From: Lentzea xinjiangensis
GTDB taxonomy: Bacteria > Actinomycetota > Actinomycetes > Mycobacteriales > Pseudonocardiaceae
Length of the DNA: 64,000 nucleotides
Assembly (NCBI RefSeq): GCF_900110955.1
Contig: NZ_FOFR01000030.1
Span: forward strand, 1-64,000
Reading direction: 5' to 3'
Shown here: piece after piece, positions 8,824 through 16,751 of the stretch
Position numbering within the stretch: the stretch's first letter is position 1
Layout of the letters: each line of letters starts with the position of its first letter
The notes under the pieces: generated by a model
What the model saw: the letters and a program-made list of their open reading frames with translations, nothing else
Told to the model about the DNA's origin: nothing
Databases searched by the model: none
Program-made: the position numbers and the translations under genes

Positions 8824-9777
8824 TCAGACCACGCGTGGCCAGCCGGCTGAGTCGTAGGCCAGGCGGTTGATGCCCAGCAACGCCGCGCCGTTGCCGGCGT
8901 AGTAGTGGTAGACGATCAGGTCGCCGTCGGTGTCGGCGAGCACGGCCTGGTGCCCCGGCCCGTGGACGCTCCCGTGCCCGGCGAGCACCTCGGTGCCACC
9001 ACCCGAGTTCATCGGCACGCCGTTGCGGTCGAGGTAGGGGCCCGTGATGCTGGTGGAGCGGCCCACCATCACCCGGTAGGTGCTCGTCGCGCCGCGGCAG
9101 CACAGGTCGAACGACACGTACTGGTAGTAGTGCTGGCCGCGCTTGACGATGAACGGCGCCTCGATCGCGCCGCCGCCCCGCCCGGCGATGGCGGTGATGC
9201 CGCTGCCGAGCCGCAGGCCCGTGGCGGGATCGAGCTGGATCATCTTGAGCCCCGACCAGAACGAGCCGAAGCTCAGCCACCAGCGGCCCTGGTCGTCCAC
9301 CGCCAGGTTCGGGTCGATGGCGTTGAAGTCGTCGGCCGTGCGCGACTCGATCACCAGGCCGCGGTGGGTCCAGCTACCGGAAGCGCCGGTGGGGCTCGTG
9401 GCCAGGAAGATCGCCGAGCGGTTGGAGCCGAACGTGGACGCCGAGTAGTACAGGTGGTAGCGACCGTCGCGGTAGGAGATGTCCGGTGCCCACAGGTTCC
9501 GGCCGCCGCCGGTGTAGGCCGTGGACCACGGTGCGCCGCCGGGGAACACCGTGCCCGCGTTGCGGAACGCGACGCGGTCGGTGGACGTCTTCAGCGCGAG
9601 GTTGTCGCCGGTGTGCACCAGCAGGTAGCTCCCGTCGGGCCGCTTGACCACGGCCGGGTCGTGCACGTGGACGTCGCCGGTGACGCGGCCGGGGTCCGGG
9701 TAGGCGGCGGCCGCCGCGGACGGGGCGACGAAGAGCGCTGCCACGGCCACGAGCGCGGAGATTCGAGCGAACGACAT
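8824..9777 (-). CDS. Secreted GH43 arabinan endo-1,5-alpha-L-arabinanase-like enzyme
   Basis: The 317-residue product starts at ATG 9777 (GGAGG upstream) and has a signal peptide ending near AAAAYPDPG. It is a single GH43 domain: VHVHDPAVVKRPDGSY carries the base Asp (D40), FNAIDPNLAVDD the second Asp and GGAIEAPFIVKRG the acid Glu. The short, single-domain form with NLWAPDISYRDGRYHLYYS matches endo-arabinanases that cut the arabinan backbone. First gene of the operon; the two genes after it encode side-chain or exo-acting partners, so together they degrade plant arabinan. Palindromic operators lie upstream. Confidence 0.9.
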   Translation of the reverse strand: MSFARISALVAVAALFVAPSAAAAAYPDPGRVTGDVHVHDPAVVKRPDGSYLLVHTGDNLALKTSTDRVAFRNAGTVFPGGAPWSTAYTGGGRNLWAPDISYRDGRYHLYYSASTFGSNRSAIFLATSPTGASGSWTHRGLVIESRTADDFNAIDPNLAVDDQGRWWLSFGSFWSGLKMIQLDPATGLRLGSGITAIAGRGGGAIEAPFIVKRGQHYYQYVSFDLCCRGATSTYRVMVGRSTSITGPYLDRNGVPMNSGGGTEVLAGHGSVHGPGHQAVLADTDGDLIVYHYYAGNGAALLGINRLAYDSAGWPRVV

Positions 9778-9803
9778 TGATGCCTCCGTTGGCAACCGAT
9801 GAC

Positions 9804-9817
9804 TGTTATCGCTAACA
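9804..9817. promoter_or_regulatory. Palindromic operator upstream of the GH43 operon
   Basis: TGTTATCGCTAACA is an interrupted palindrome (TGTTA-N4-TAACA) ending 27 bases before the ATG of the first GH43 gene. This resembles LacI-family sites that control pentose and arabinoside genes in actinomycetes. The regulator itself is not in the window. Sequence seen directly; regulator class inferred. Confidence 0.65.
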
Positions 9818-9873
9818 AATCTTGCTGTGCGCCGACCGCGCACCTTCCGCGATCTCGATGGTCGGTCGTGGCT

Positions 9874-9962
9874 GTGAACGTTCTCAGGACACCGTAACGC
9901 GATGTTTTCCCGCCTGACAAGAGTCCGTCGCACCGTCGGGCAAGGCAATAGTGAACGTTCAC
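9874..9962. promoter_or_regulatory. Pair of GTGAACGTTC-type palindromes
   Basis: GTGAACGTTCAC at 9951-9962 is a perfect 12-base palindrome; GTGAACGTTCTC at 9874-9885 differs at one base. They are 77 bases apart in the AT-richer gap between the GH43 operon and the lysozyme-like gene, and look like two binding sites of one dimeric regulator. They could control either side; proximity to the GH43 operon promoter region favours that operon. Confidence 0.55.
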
Positions 9963-10161
9963 ATATGTGGCCAAGCCGGGCGATCGGTACCGCCGTCGAT
10001 TCGACACCGCGTTCGACGTTTTCGCGTCGAAGAGGAATCGACACGGGGAGGCGGCGTCGGGTTCCTCCGCACCGCTCACCCCTTGGTCCAGCCGCGCAAC
10101 GCTGCTGTCCCAGCGCGCAACGCCGATGTCGCCGAGTTCGGCGAGCGGCCAAGCTGACCGC

Positions 10162-10875
10162 ATGAGCAGGTTGAGCCCCGAGCAGATCGCGCAGCACGCC
10201 CGCGCCGCCGGATTCCACGGCCAAGGCCTCACGATCGCGGTCGCCGTCGCCCTCGCGGAGTCCAACGGGGACCCCCGCGCACACAACAACAAGCCGCCGG
10301 ACGACTCCTACGGCCTTTGGCAGATCAACATGCTGGGTGCGATGGGCCCCGAGCGGCGCAGGCAGTACGGGCTCGACTCGAACCGGGAGCTGTTCGACCC
10401 GCGCGTCAACGCCGAGGTGGCCAACTCGCTCTCCGGGGACGGCAGGTCGTGGACACCGTGGACGACCTACACCAGTGGCGCCTACCGGAAGTACCTCGAC
10501 GTCGCGCGCCGGGCGGCACGGGGCACGACCGGCGGGACACCACCGCGGCGGGCGGGGTCCGGTGGCGACGGGTTCGCGGTGGATCCCGCCGCGCTGGACC
10601 GCTACGCCCGGCGCGGCAAGGACATCGCGGACGACCTCGCGTCGATCGGCACCCGGCACGTGCGCCAGGTAGGGGAGATCGCCGGCGACAGCTTCGGGCG
10701 GATCGGCAAGGAGACCGGGTTCGCCTCGGCGCTGGAGGCGTTCGGAGCCGCGCTGCACCGGCAGGTCGACGGCGTCGGCCGCAACGCCGACCGCCTGGCG
10801 CGCTCGACCGGGCGCCTGGCGCGGGCCTACCGCGACCAGGACGACGTGATCGCCGACCACCTCGGGCGAGGGTGA
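10162..10875 (+). CDS. Lysozyme-like (transglycosylase) domain fused to an EspC-like ESX domain
   Basis: 237 residues from ATG 10162. Residues about 5-110 are a lysozyme-like/SLT fold: VAVALAESNGDPRAHNN contains the catalytic Glu and DSYGLWQINM the conserved strand, ending in a short WTPWTTYTSGAYRKYL block. Residues about 140-237 are helical and match EspC-like (type VII secretion) proteins: FAVDPAALDRYARRGKDIAD and VGRNADRLARSTGRLARAY. No Sec signal is seen. The likely role is a cell-wall-cleaving effector exported by an ESX system. It is followed one base later by the CHAP-domain gene. Confidence 0.8.
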   Translation: MSRLSPEQIAQHARAAGFHGQGLTIAVAVALAESNGDPRAHNNKPPDDSYGLWQINMLGAMGPERRRQYGLDSNRELFDPRVNAEVANSLSGDGRSWTPWTTYTSGAYRKYLDVARRAARGTTGGTPPRRAGSGGDGFAVDPAALDRYARRGKDIADDLASIGTRHVRQVGEIAGDSFGRIGKETGFASALEAFGAALHRQVDGVGRNADRLARSTGRLARAYRDQDDVIADHLGRG

Positions 10876-10876
10876 C

Positions 10877-11902
10877 GTGGACACACGGGCGATCGCGCTC
10901 CAGTTCGCCAAAAGGATGGTCGGGCACCGCAACGCGCTGGCGGGCAAGGCCGACGACGCGATGCGCGTGCAGTTCGCGTTGCACCAGGCGGGCAGCGCGC
11001 TGGAGGACCAGCAGGACGCCGTGCGCCAGGCCGCGGGCAAGGCGCTCGGCCACTGGGACGGCGCGACCTCGGAGCAGTTCGAACGGCGGTCCGATCGGCT
11101 GGTCGCGCAGATCCGGGCGACGGCGACCATCAGCACCGAGGCCGAGAAGGTGGTGGCGGGCGCGAGCAGTGCGCTGGTCACCGGTCACACGGCCGCGCAA
11201 CGGCTGATCGACGAGTACGTGGCCAAGGCCGCGGCGTTGCTCGACGCCGGTGTCGCGAGTGGATCGCGGGCCGCGCTGCTGAAGGCGGTGGCCGCCGCGG
11301 CCGATCTCGAACCGCGGTACACGCGGGAGTCGGTGCGCAACGTGCGGCTGGTCAAGGCCGAACTGGCCGAGGCGAAGCGGAAGCTCCGCGCGCTGGAGAG
11401 GAAGATCGAGGACGACGGCGTCGCCGACCCCCGGGTGGCACAACGTCGCGGCGGCGGTGGCGCGACCAGACCGTCCGGTGCGCGAGCGCGCAAGATCGTC
11501 TCCGCCGCCCGCGGCGAGATCGGCACGCGGGAGAGCCCGCCGGGCAGCAACCGGAACCCTTACGGGCCAACGACCTACTGGTGCTCGTCGTTCGCCACGG
11601 CGATGTGGCGCAAGGCCGGTGTGGACATCCCGGTCCTGCCGTTCACCGGCGACGTCTACCGCTGGGGACAGCGGCACGGCAAGGCCTACGGCAACGGCGA
11701 TCTCCGGCAGAACGTGCGACCGGGCGACGTGCTGCTGTTCGGCACCGGGCCGCAGAGCCCGGCCACCAGCAAGCACATCGGCATCGTCGAGAAGGTCGAC
11801 GGCGACACGGTCACGCTGATCGAGGGCAACTCCGGTGACCGGGTGCGCCGCAACACCCATCAGCTCAGCAGCACGAAGTTCTACGGAGGAGTGCACCCGT
11901 GA
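10877..11902 (+). CDS. CHAP-domain peptidoglycan hydrolase with N-terminal ESX-like helical domain
   Basis: 341 residues from GTG 10877, one base after the previous stop. Residues about 1-175 are almost entirely helical, with WDGATSEQFERRSDRL resembling the WXG-type turn. Residues about 205-341 form a CHAP/NlpC-like amidase-peptidase domain: YWCSSFATAMWRKAG has the catalytic Cys and KHIGIVEKVDG the catalytic His. No signal peptide is visible, so export through ESX is inferred, as for the upstream enzyme. Together the two could open glycan strands and peptides. Its stop overlaps the next GTG. Confidence 0.8.
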   Translation: MDTRAIALQFAKRMVGHRNALAGKADDAMRVQFALHQAGSALEDQQDAVRQAAGKALGHWDGATSEQFERRSDRLVAQIRATATISTEAEKVVAGASSALVTGHTAAQRLIDEYVAKAAALLDAGVASGSRAALLKAVAAAADLEPRYTRESVRNVRLVKAELAEAKRKLRALERKIEDDGVADPRVAQRRGGGGATRPSGARARKIVSAARGEIGTRESPPGSNRNPYGPTTYWCSSFATAMWRKAGVDIPVLPFTGDVYRWGQRHGKAYGNGDLRQNVRPGDVLLFGTGPQSPATSKHIGIVEKVDGDTVTLIEGNSGDRVRRNTHQLSSTKFYGGVHP

Positions 11903-12180
11903 TCACCGGACACGCGCACCACGGCACGGGCACCGCGGTCGAGGTCGGCGTGGGTGGCGGGATGCGCGCCATCACGCTGACCGAGCGGTCGATGCGGCTC
12001 GGGCGCGCCGCGCTGGCGGACGAGATCCTCACCCTGGTGCGGATCGCCACCGCGCGGGCGAACGAGCGCGCCAGGCACTCGCTCGGCGACGAGCACCTGG
12101 AGGCGCTCGGCATCCACGCCGACACCGAGCTGACCGAGGAGATCGAGTCCACCACACCCGAGAGCTGGATGGTCCGATGA
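11899..12180 (+). CDS. Small YbaB-like protein of the ESX locus (tentative)
   Basis: 93 residues from GTG 11899, overlapping the CHAP gene by four bases. It has a strand-forming N-terminus (VEVGVGGGMRAITLTERSM) and a helix AALADEILTLVRIATARANE, the pattern of YbaB/EbfC-like proteins that accompany actinomycete ESX loci. A polar C-terminal tail follows. Translational coupling on both sides makes it part of the same operon. Function unknown; chaperone or nucleoid roles have been suggested for relatives. Confidence 0.55.
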   Translation: MITGHAHHGTGTAVEVGVGGGMRAITLTERSMRLGRAALADEILTLVRIATARANERARHSLGDEHLEALGIHADTELTEEIESTTPESWMVR

Positions 12181-12491
12181 CGCACGTGCCGCCGACCGTC
12201 GAGGAGATGCTGGCGGAAGACGAAGAACGCGAACCGCTCGGCACACGTGCGGCACTGGACGCGATCACCCGTACCGTCCGCGAGGACGACGTGGTGGTGA
12301 CGGTCGACCTGCACGGCAAGCTGGTCGGGCTCGACCTGGGTGAGCGCGCGATGGGGTTGCGGCCCGCCGCGCTGGCGGCCCGCCTGAACCGGCTCACCGC
12401 CGTCGCCGCCGAGGCCGCGCTGGCCGCGGGCGCCGAGGTGCTGGCGGCGGTGCTGGACGAACCGGCCGCGGCGGAGCTCGGCCTGTCCTAA
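12177..12491 (+). CDS. YbaB/EbfC-like protein of the ESX locus
   Basis: 104 residues from ATG 12177, overlapping the preceding stop (ATGA). DDVVVTVDLHGKLVGLDLG followed by RPAALAARLNRLTAVAAEAA is the strand-then-helix pattern of YbaB-like proteins found beside EspG and PPE/WXG genes. Last gene of the four-gene plus-strand operon; it ends three bases inside the convergent EspG gene. Confidence 0.65.
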   Translation: MTHVPPTVEEMLAEDEEREPLGTRAALDAITRTVREDDVVVTVDLHGKLVGLDLGERAMGLRPAALAARLNRLTAVAAEAALAAGAEVLAAVLDEPAAAELGLS

Positions 12492-13261
12492 CCGGCGTCG
12501 GCCACCATCTCGGTGAGGCGCCGGGTGAGCCAGGCCAGGTCGGCCGGGACCACCCGGACCCACTGCTCGTCGCGGACGTCCTCGGTCGTGATGACGTACC
12601 GGCCGGCCTCCGTGTCCGACCAGGTGAGCACCGGCGAACGCCCCCGGCCGCCGGTCACGGCGAGCTGCCCGGCGCCGAGCCGGCCCGCCTGCGCGATGGT
12701 GATCAGCGGGCGCATCGCGCTGCCGCGCACCCCCGCGCCGGCCAGCGCCCGTTCCAGCGCGTCGTAGCCGTGCTCCGCGTAGCCCCGCAGCGCCGCCGAG
12801 TACGCCGGCCGCGGCAGCCGAACCTGCTCACCGGGACCGGCCGGGCGCTCACCGAGCACCTTCGCCACCGCTCGCACCAGATCCTCCCGCGCGATGGGTT
12901 CGAGCGCCAGCTCCTCGTTGTTGAGCACGGCGAGCACGCCCCGGCTGCCCCGCACCGCGGCGAGCACCCGCCACGGCTGTTCCCCGAACACCAGCGCGTC
13001 GACGGACACCGTGTGGTGGCGGAGGATCCCGAACAGCTCCTCCAGCTCGGGAACGACGTCGTCGTGCTCGTCGACCAGACCGGCGCGCGCCAGCGTCGCG
13101 AGCACCTCGGCGCCCAGCCGGTCCCGGTCGGCCTCGGTGGCGCCGTGGGACGGCACGTCGAGCGCCGCGGGCGGGTCACCGAAGCCGAGGTCCTCCCACA
13201 CCAGGTCGAACTCCAGGTGGGACAGGACGACCGCGCCGGTCGCCGGTGAACGCCGTGCCAT
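12488..13261 (-). CDS. ESX secretion-associated chaperone, EspG family
   Basis: 257 residues; ATG 13261 with GGGAG upstream. The sequence has the EspG layout: SHLEFDLVWEDLGFGDPP at the N-terminus, the strand pair ALVFGEQPWRVLAAVRGSRG, a central LRGYAEHGYDALERAL, and a C-terminal helix ADLAWLTRRLTEMVADAG. EspG proteins are cytoplasmic chaperones that bind PE/PPE-type substrates before export. A PPE-like gene at 15519-16751 is a plausible client. No ESX ATPase or membrane component is in the window, so the cognate machine lies elsewhere. Confidence 0.85.
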   Translation of the reverse strand: MARRSPATGAVVLSHLEFDLVWEDLGFGDPPAALDVPSHGATEADRDRLGAEVLATLARAGLVDEHDDVVPELEELFGILRHHTVSVDALVFGEQPWRVLAAVRGSRGVLAVLNNEELALEPIAREDLVRAVAKVLGERPAGPGEQVRLPRPAYSAALRGYAEHGYDALERALAGAGVRGSAMRPLITIAQAGRLGAGQLAVTGGRGRSPVLTWSDTEAGRYVITTEDVRDEQWVRVVPADLAWLTRRLTEMVADAG

Positions 13262-13289
13262 GAGTACTCCCGTGGTTAGTCTTGACCGC

Positions 13290-14066
13290 GTGCAGCACGA
13301 CGCGGAAGTGGCGAACGGTGTGCTGGTCGTGCGCGCTTCCGGTGCGGCGGCGGCGAAAGCCGCCCTGACCGGCTCGCCGCCGGGACGGGCACCCGAGTCC
13401 ATCCAGTTGCTGATGCGGTGCCCGGTGCACCGCTCGCTGCCGGAGGACACCCACGTGTTCGGCGACTGCTCGCTGCACGTGCTGCCCGTCGGCGCCGTCA
13501 TGCTGACCGTGCCGGAAGCCAGGCTGTCGACGGGTTTCAGCGACCTGCGCCCGCTGATGTTCCAGCCCGTCGAGGTGAGTGCCGGCCTGCGCAACGCGTT
13601 CTCCGGCGCGGTGGGCCACGTCATCGCCGCGCGTGACGTGCTGGACCCCGCCGGCGTGGCGCACCACCTCCTCGGGCTGGCGGAGCTGGTGCTGCGCAGC
13701 GCCCTGCGCGAGAAGCTGCGACGTGCCGACATCGCCACCGAGCACCGGCGCGCCGCGCTCGCGCACATCCGCGCGCACCTCGGCGAGCCGTCCCTGACAC
13801 CGGGCCACGTCGCCAAGGCGCTGAACATCTCGCTGCGCCGCCTGTACCAGGTGTTCGAAGGCGAGCAGAACGTCGCCGAGCGCATCAGGACGATGCGCAT
13901 CGAGCGGGCGAAAGCGCTGCTGGCCGATCCGGCGAAGGCCGGCCGCGGCGTCGGCGAGATCTCCCGCGACTGCGGGTTCGTCAGTGCGACGCACTTCTCC
14001 CGGGCCTTCCGCGCGCTGGTGGGGCAGCCGCCGACCGAGTACCGCCGCCACGCTCTGCCGAGGTGA
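13290..14066 (+). CDS. AraC-family transcriptional regulator
   Basis: About 258 residues from GTG 13290; an in-frame ATG at 13260 overlaps the divergent EspG start codon and is less likely. The N-terminal half resembles the AraC-binding-like (sensor) domain. Residues about 160-258 are the DNA-binding domain with HTHs PGHVAKALNISLRRLYQVF and VGEISRDCGFVSATHFSRAF and the closing PTEYRRHAL. The 3' end overlaps the convergent gene by 86 bases. It sits inside the ESX accessory locus and may regulate EspG, whose promoter it shares. Confidence 0.85.
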   Translation: MQHDAEVANGVLVVRASGAAAAKAALTGSPPGRAPESIQLLMRCPVHRSLPEDTHVFGDCSLHVLPVGAVMLTVPEARLSTGFSDLRPLMFQPVEVSAGLRNAFSGAVGHVIAARDVLDPAGVAHHLLGLAELVLRSALREKLRRADIATEHRRAALAHIRAHLGEPSLTPGHVAKALNISLRRLYQVFEGEQNVAERIRTMRIERAKALLADPAKAGRGVGEISRDCGFVSATHFSRAFRALVGQPPTEYRRHALPR

Positions 14067-14589
14067 ACTCCACGCCGTTGACGAACCGCCCGGCGATGCC
14101 CGAAAGCTCCAGCCAGCCGCGCCCGGTGGGGGAGTGCAGGGTGAACACGGCGATCCTCGGGTGCGCGGGATCGGGCACGACGATCTGGAGCTGCGCACCG
14201 ACACCGTCGGCCGGTACCCGTTCGACGATCACCGCCGGATAGCCGTTGCCGGTCGTGCCGCTGGTCATCTCCTTGATGCCGGGGCCACCGGCGTCGGCGA
14301 GGTGGAAGCACAGCTCCTCGGCGGCTTCCTCGGTGAGCGCGCGCTCCACCGCGACCAGACCGGCCACCAGGACCGCCGGGTCGGCGCCGGGGTGCTCGAC
14401 GATCGCCACGACGCCGGCGTCGTGGCGCAGGGCCAGCTCGGCGGCCTGCGTCGCCGCGACCTCCAGACCGGGATCGCGCGCCCCGTCCGGGCCGCGCAGC
14501 CGCCGCAGCACCGACAACAGCTCGGCGGACGTCGCCTCGACCGAGCTCACGGGAACCGGGATGACGCCCCGCACCGGCGTGAGTCTCAC
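13981..14589 (-). CDS. Uncharacterised protein of the ESX accessory operon
   Basis: 202 residues from GTG 14589, overlapping the upstream stop by GTGA. No firm family match. It reads as a globular alpha/beta protein: VPVSSVEATSAELLSVLRRL, a helical centre, then strands YPAVIVERVP, AQLQIVVPDP and IAVFTLHSPT. A low-complexity basic tail (about residues 178-202) overlaps the AraC gene on the other strand; an extended frame may explain it. Its coupling to WXG/PPE-like genes marks it as part of ESX accessory functions. Confidence 0.6.
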   Translation of the reverse strand: MRLTPVRGVIPVPVSSVEATSAELLSVLRRLRGPDGARDPGLEVAATQAAELALRHDAGVVAIVEHPGADPAVLVAGLVAVERALTEEAAEELCFHLADAGGPGIKEMTSGTTGNGYPAVIVERVPADGVGAQLQIVVPDPAHPRIAVFTLHSPTGRGWLELSGIAGRFVNGVEFTSAERGGGTRSAAAPPARGRPGRSASH

Positions 14590-15257
14590 CGCTCACCGAG
14601 TGCCGAGGCGAAGGCAGCCGCCCCACCGGCGGGGGTGCCGGCGGTGCGGGGTGGGCTGAGCAGCGTTCCGGCCAGCGCGCTGCCCAACGCCGAGTAGCCG
14701 GTCAGGGCGCGGACGACGCCACCGAACACCTCCTCGCGGCTCGGCACGCGCCCGGCCGCTTCGACGCCCCCGGTGACGAGCCGGCGCAACCGCTCCGCGA
14801 CCCGGCGGGCGGCGCTGCGGTGGTCGGCTTCCAGGTCTCGCGCGCCCGCCAGCACGCCGTCGAGCTCGCGGCGCAGCCCGTCCAGCCGCGCCGTCGCCGC
14901 CGCGTGCTCCGGTCCGCCGCGAAAGGACGCGAGGACCACGGCGTTGTCCGCGTCCTCGATGTCGCGCCGCAGCTCCCGTGCGCGTCTGTCGAGCTCTTCC
15001 GCCCTGCGCTGGTTCGCCAGCACCGTTCCCGCCCAGTCGTCCAACGTGTCCGCGGCCGCGCTCATGGTGCGCCGGGCCGTGTCGAGTTCGTCGCGCATCT
15101 CCGCCAGCCGCGCCGCGAACGCCTCCGCCGCGGCACCTTCCCACCCGGCGGGCGGTCCCGGGACCTCGACCTGGTGGCGGCAGCGCTCACCCGCCGCGGC
15201 GACGGCGCGCGCGTCACCCGGCACCGGGTCGAAACCGAGGCCCCGGTAGTCACTCAT
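14586..15257 (-). CDS. WXG100-like/long helical ESX protein
   Basis: 223 residues from ATG 15257. The N-terminus contains a WEGAAAEAF turn (a WXG-type motif) between two long helices, and a heptad-rich central part (AEELDRRARELRRDIEDAD) suggests a coiled-coil hairpin. The C-terminal 50 residues are Gly/Ala-rich with a possible hydrophobic stretch. No signal peptide. This is the form of larger type VII secretion substrates. It overlaps the next upstream gene by eight bases and the downstream gene by four. Confidence 0.65.
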   Translation of the reverse strand: MSDYRGLGFDPVPGDARAVAAAGERCRHQVEVPGPPAGWEGAAAEAFAARLAEMRDELDTARRTMSAAADTLDDWAGTVLANQRRAEELDRRARELRRDIEDADNAVVLASFRGGPEHAAATARLDGLRRELDGVLAGARDLEADHRSAARRVAERLRRLVTGGVEAAGRVPSREEVFGGVVRALTGYSALGSALAGTLLSPPRTAGTPAGGAAAFASALGER

Positions 15258-15522
15258 GGCGCAGCTCCTCGGCGTCGAGGTAGGCCGCACCGGCCGACCG
15301 GAGTTCGCCCGCGGCTTCGGCGAGCCCGTCCCGCAGCGCGGCCATCCTGTCCGCCCACGACCGCATCAGCTCGTCGGCGGCTGCCGTGACGCCCGGTCCC
15401 AGATCTCCGCCGGCACCCCCACCGAGCGCGGCGGCCACCGCGCCGGTCTCGGCGGCCGTGTCGTCCAGCCGCTCCGCCGTCACGCGCACGGCGGCGACGT
15501 CGACGGCGTACCCGTCGCTCAT
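15250..15522 (-). CDS. EspC-like type VII secretion protein
   Basis: 90 residues, ATG 15522. The sequence YAVDVAAVRVTAERLDDTA and the following Gly-rich turn and helix (GVTAAADELMRSWADRMAAL) match the short EspC-like family of ESX-associated proteins, which are WXG100-like helical hairpins. It lies between the PPE-like gene (overlap of four bases) and the WXG-like gene, so a heterodimer with one of them is plausible. Confidence 0.7.
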   Translation of the reverse strand: MSDGYAVDVAAVRVTAERLDDTAAETGAVAAALGGGAGGDLGPGVTAAADELMRSWADRMAALRDGLAEAAGELRSAGAAYLDAEELRHE

Positions 15523-16751
15523 CCGCCCAGCACGGGCGGCGCACCCGGCGGGATGTCGTCCAGGAGGTCCATCTTCTCCGCGTACCGGTTGGGGTGGTGC
15601 CGTTCCTCGTCCCGGCCGGCACCGGCCGGCGGCGGCATCATGCCGTATCCCGGTCCACCGGGCACGCCCGTCGCGCCGCGGCCGCTCAGGCCCGCCGCCG
15701 TGGCGCGACCGGTCTGCTGGCCGAGCACACCCGTGGCGCCACCCGGCGTTCCCGGTCCCGCACTGCCTGGTACTGCACTGCCTGGTACTGCGCTGCCGGG
15801 TCCCGCACTGCCTGGTCCGGCACTGCCCAGAACGGCGCTGCCCGGAGCGCCCGACGTGGCGCCACCGAAGACGCCCGGCGTGGCGCCATGGACGCCGTTG
15901 GTGCCGCCGGTGGGACCGAAGGCGGAAACCGTTGTGCTGTCGGTGTTGTCAGCGCCCGGCGGGCGGACGTCCGGCACCGGTACCCGCTCCGGCGGCCGGG
16001 GCGCCGCTTCCGGCCCCGGCTCCGGCAGGGGTATGGGCCTGGCCGGCGGCGGCGGTGGGGTGACCGGGCCGGGTGGCTGCGCGGTCGCCGGCGCCGTGTC
16101 GAACACCGGAAGGGTGCCGCGCGTGCTCCTGCTCTCGTTCTCGTAGACCTGCATGACGGCCACCGCCTCGGCCTTGGCGTTGCGCGCCTCGAGCTTGGTC
16201 GGCATGTGGTCGTCGGTCAGCTGCTCGAGCAGGTGCAGGCCCTGCGGCCCGTCGACCACCTTGACGTCGTACCCCTCCTTGAAGTGCCGCTCGGCCCAGT
16301 AGTGCACGGGTTCCGGCAGCCGCCGCTTGGTCTCCTGGAGCACCGTCGTGTAGGTCTCCAGTCCGGCGGCGACCTTCTCCGCGGAGTCGCCGACCGCCTC
16401 GCCCCACGAGGTCAGCGCCGACGCCGCCTGGGCGGCCAGCTCCGCGGAGGGGCCGCGCCACGACCCGGTGAGCCTGTTGACCACGTCCTGCACCGAGCGG
16501 GACGTGCCGCGCAGCTTGGGCGCGAGGTCCTGCCACTGGCCGCTGCGCACGGACATGCCCGGCAGGTCCGCCGAGTGCACCATGTCCCACATCTGCTGGT
16601 GCGTGTACGCCTCCCAGCGGATGGTCCCGGAGTCGAACGCGTCCTCGCGCAGGTTCGCGCGGCGTTGTGCCCTGAGCCTCTTCTGGCGCCGGACCTGCTT
16701 CGCGGTGGGCCGGTGCTCCTCGGTGAAGTAGCCCTTGTCCCGGCTGCTCAT
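15519..16751 (-). CDS. PPE-like protein with Gly/Pro-rich repeat tail
   Basis: 410 residues, ATG 16751. After a basic leader, residues about 45-190 form long helices with YTHQQMWDMVHSADLPGM and LTGSWRGPSAELAAQAASAL; the SWRG motif stands where WXG occurs, as in PPE-domain proteins. The second half is low-complexity and rich in Pro, Gly and Ala, with tandem five-residue PGSAV/PGSAG units and a PPPPPA stretch. Likely a type VII substrate of the EspG chaperone encoded nearby. Couples by ATGA to the upstream gene. Confidence 0.72.
   Translation of the reverse strand: MSSRDKGYFTEEHRPTAKQVRRQKRLRAQRRANLREDAFDSGTIRWEAYTHQQMWDMVHSADLPGMSVRSGQWQDLAPKLRGTSRSVQDVVNRLTGSWRGPSAELAAQAASALTSWGEAVGDSAEKVAAGLETYTTVLQETKRRLPEPVHYWAERHFKEGYDVKVVDGPQGLHLLEQLTDDHMPTKLEARNAKAEAVAVMQVYENESRSTRGTLPVFDTAPATAQPPGPVTPPPPPARPIPLPEPGPEAAPRPPERVPVPDVRPPGADNTDSTTVSAFGPTGGTNGVHGATPGVFGGATSGAPGSAVLGSAGPGSAGPGSAVPGSAVPGSAGPGTPGGATGVLGQQTGRATAAGLSGRGATGVPGGPGYGMMPPPAGAGRDEERHHPNRYAEKMDLLDDIPPGAPPVLGG
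15751..15840 (-). repeat. Six tandem 15-bp units in the PPE-like gene
   Basis: Six consecutive 15-base units of the type CCTGGTACTGCACTG lie end to end and keep the reading frame; on the coding strand they give the pentapeptides PGSAV, PGSAG and close variants. Two adjacent units differ at only one base, so copy number may vary between strains. Confidence 0.8.

Noticed and set aside
7181..8857. Very long plus-strand ORF (558 residues) opposite the GH43 genes
   Set aside because: It is antisense to clearly recognised secreted enzymes and its residues show no family motifs; a high-GC artefact, as are the similar long antisense ORFs over 2454-3887, 38455-40707 and 41209-42738.
15751..15840. Tandem repeat as a possible origin or iteron
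   Set aside because: Units are in frame, code for PGSAx pentapeptides and have no AT-rich neighbour.
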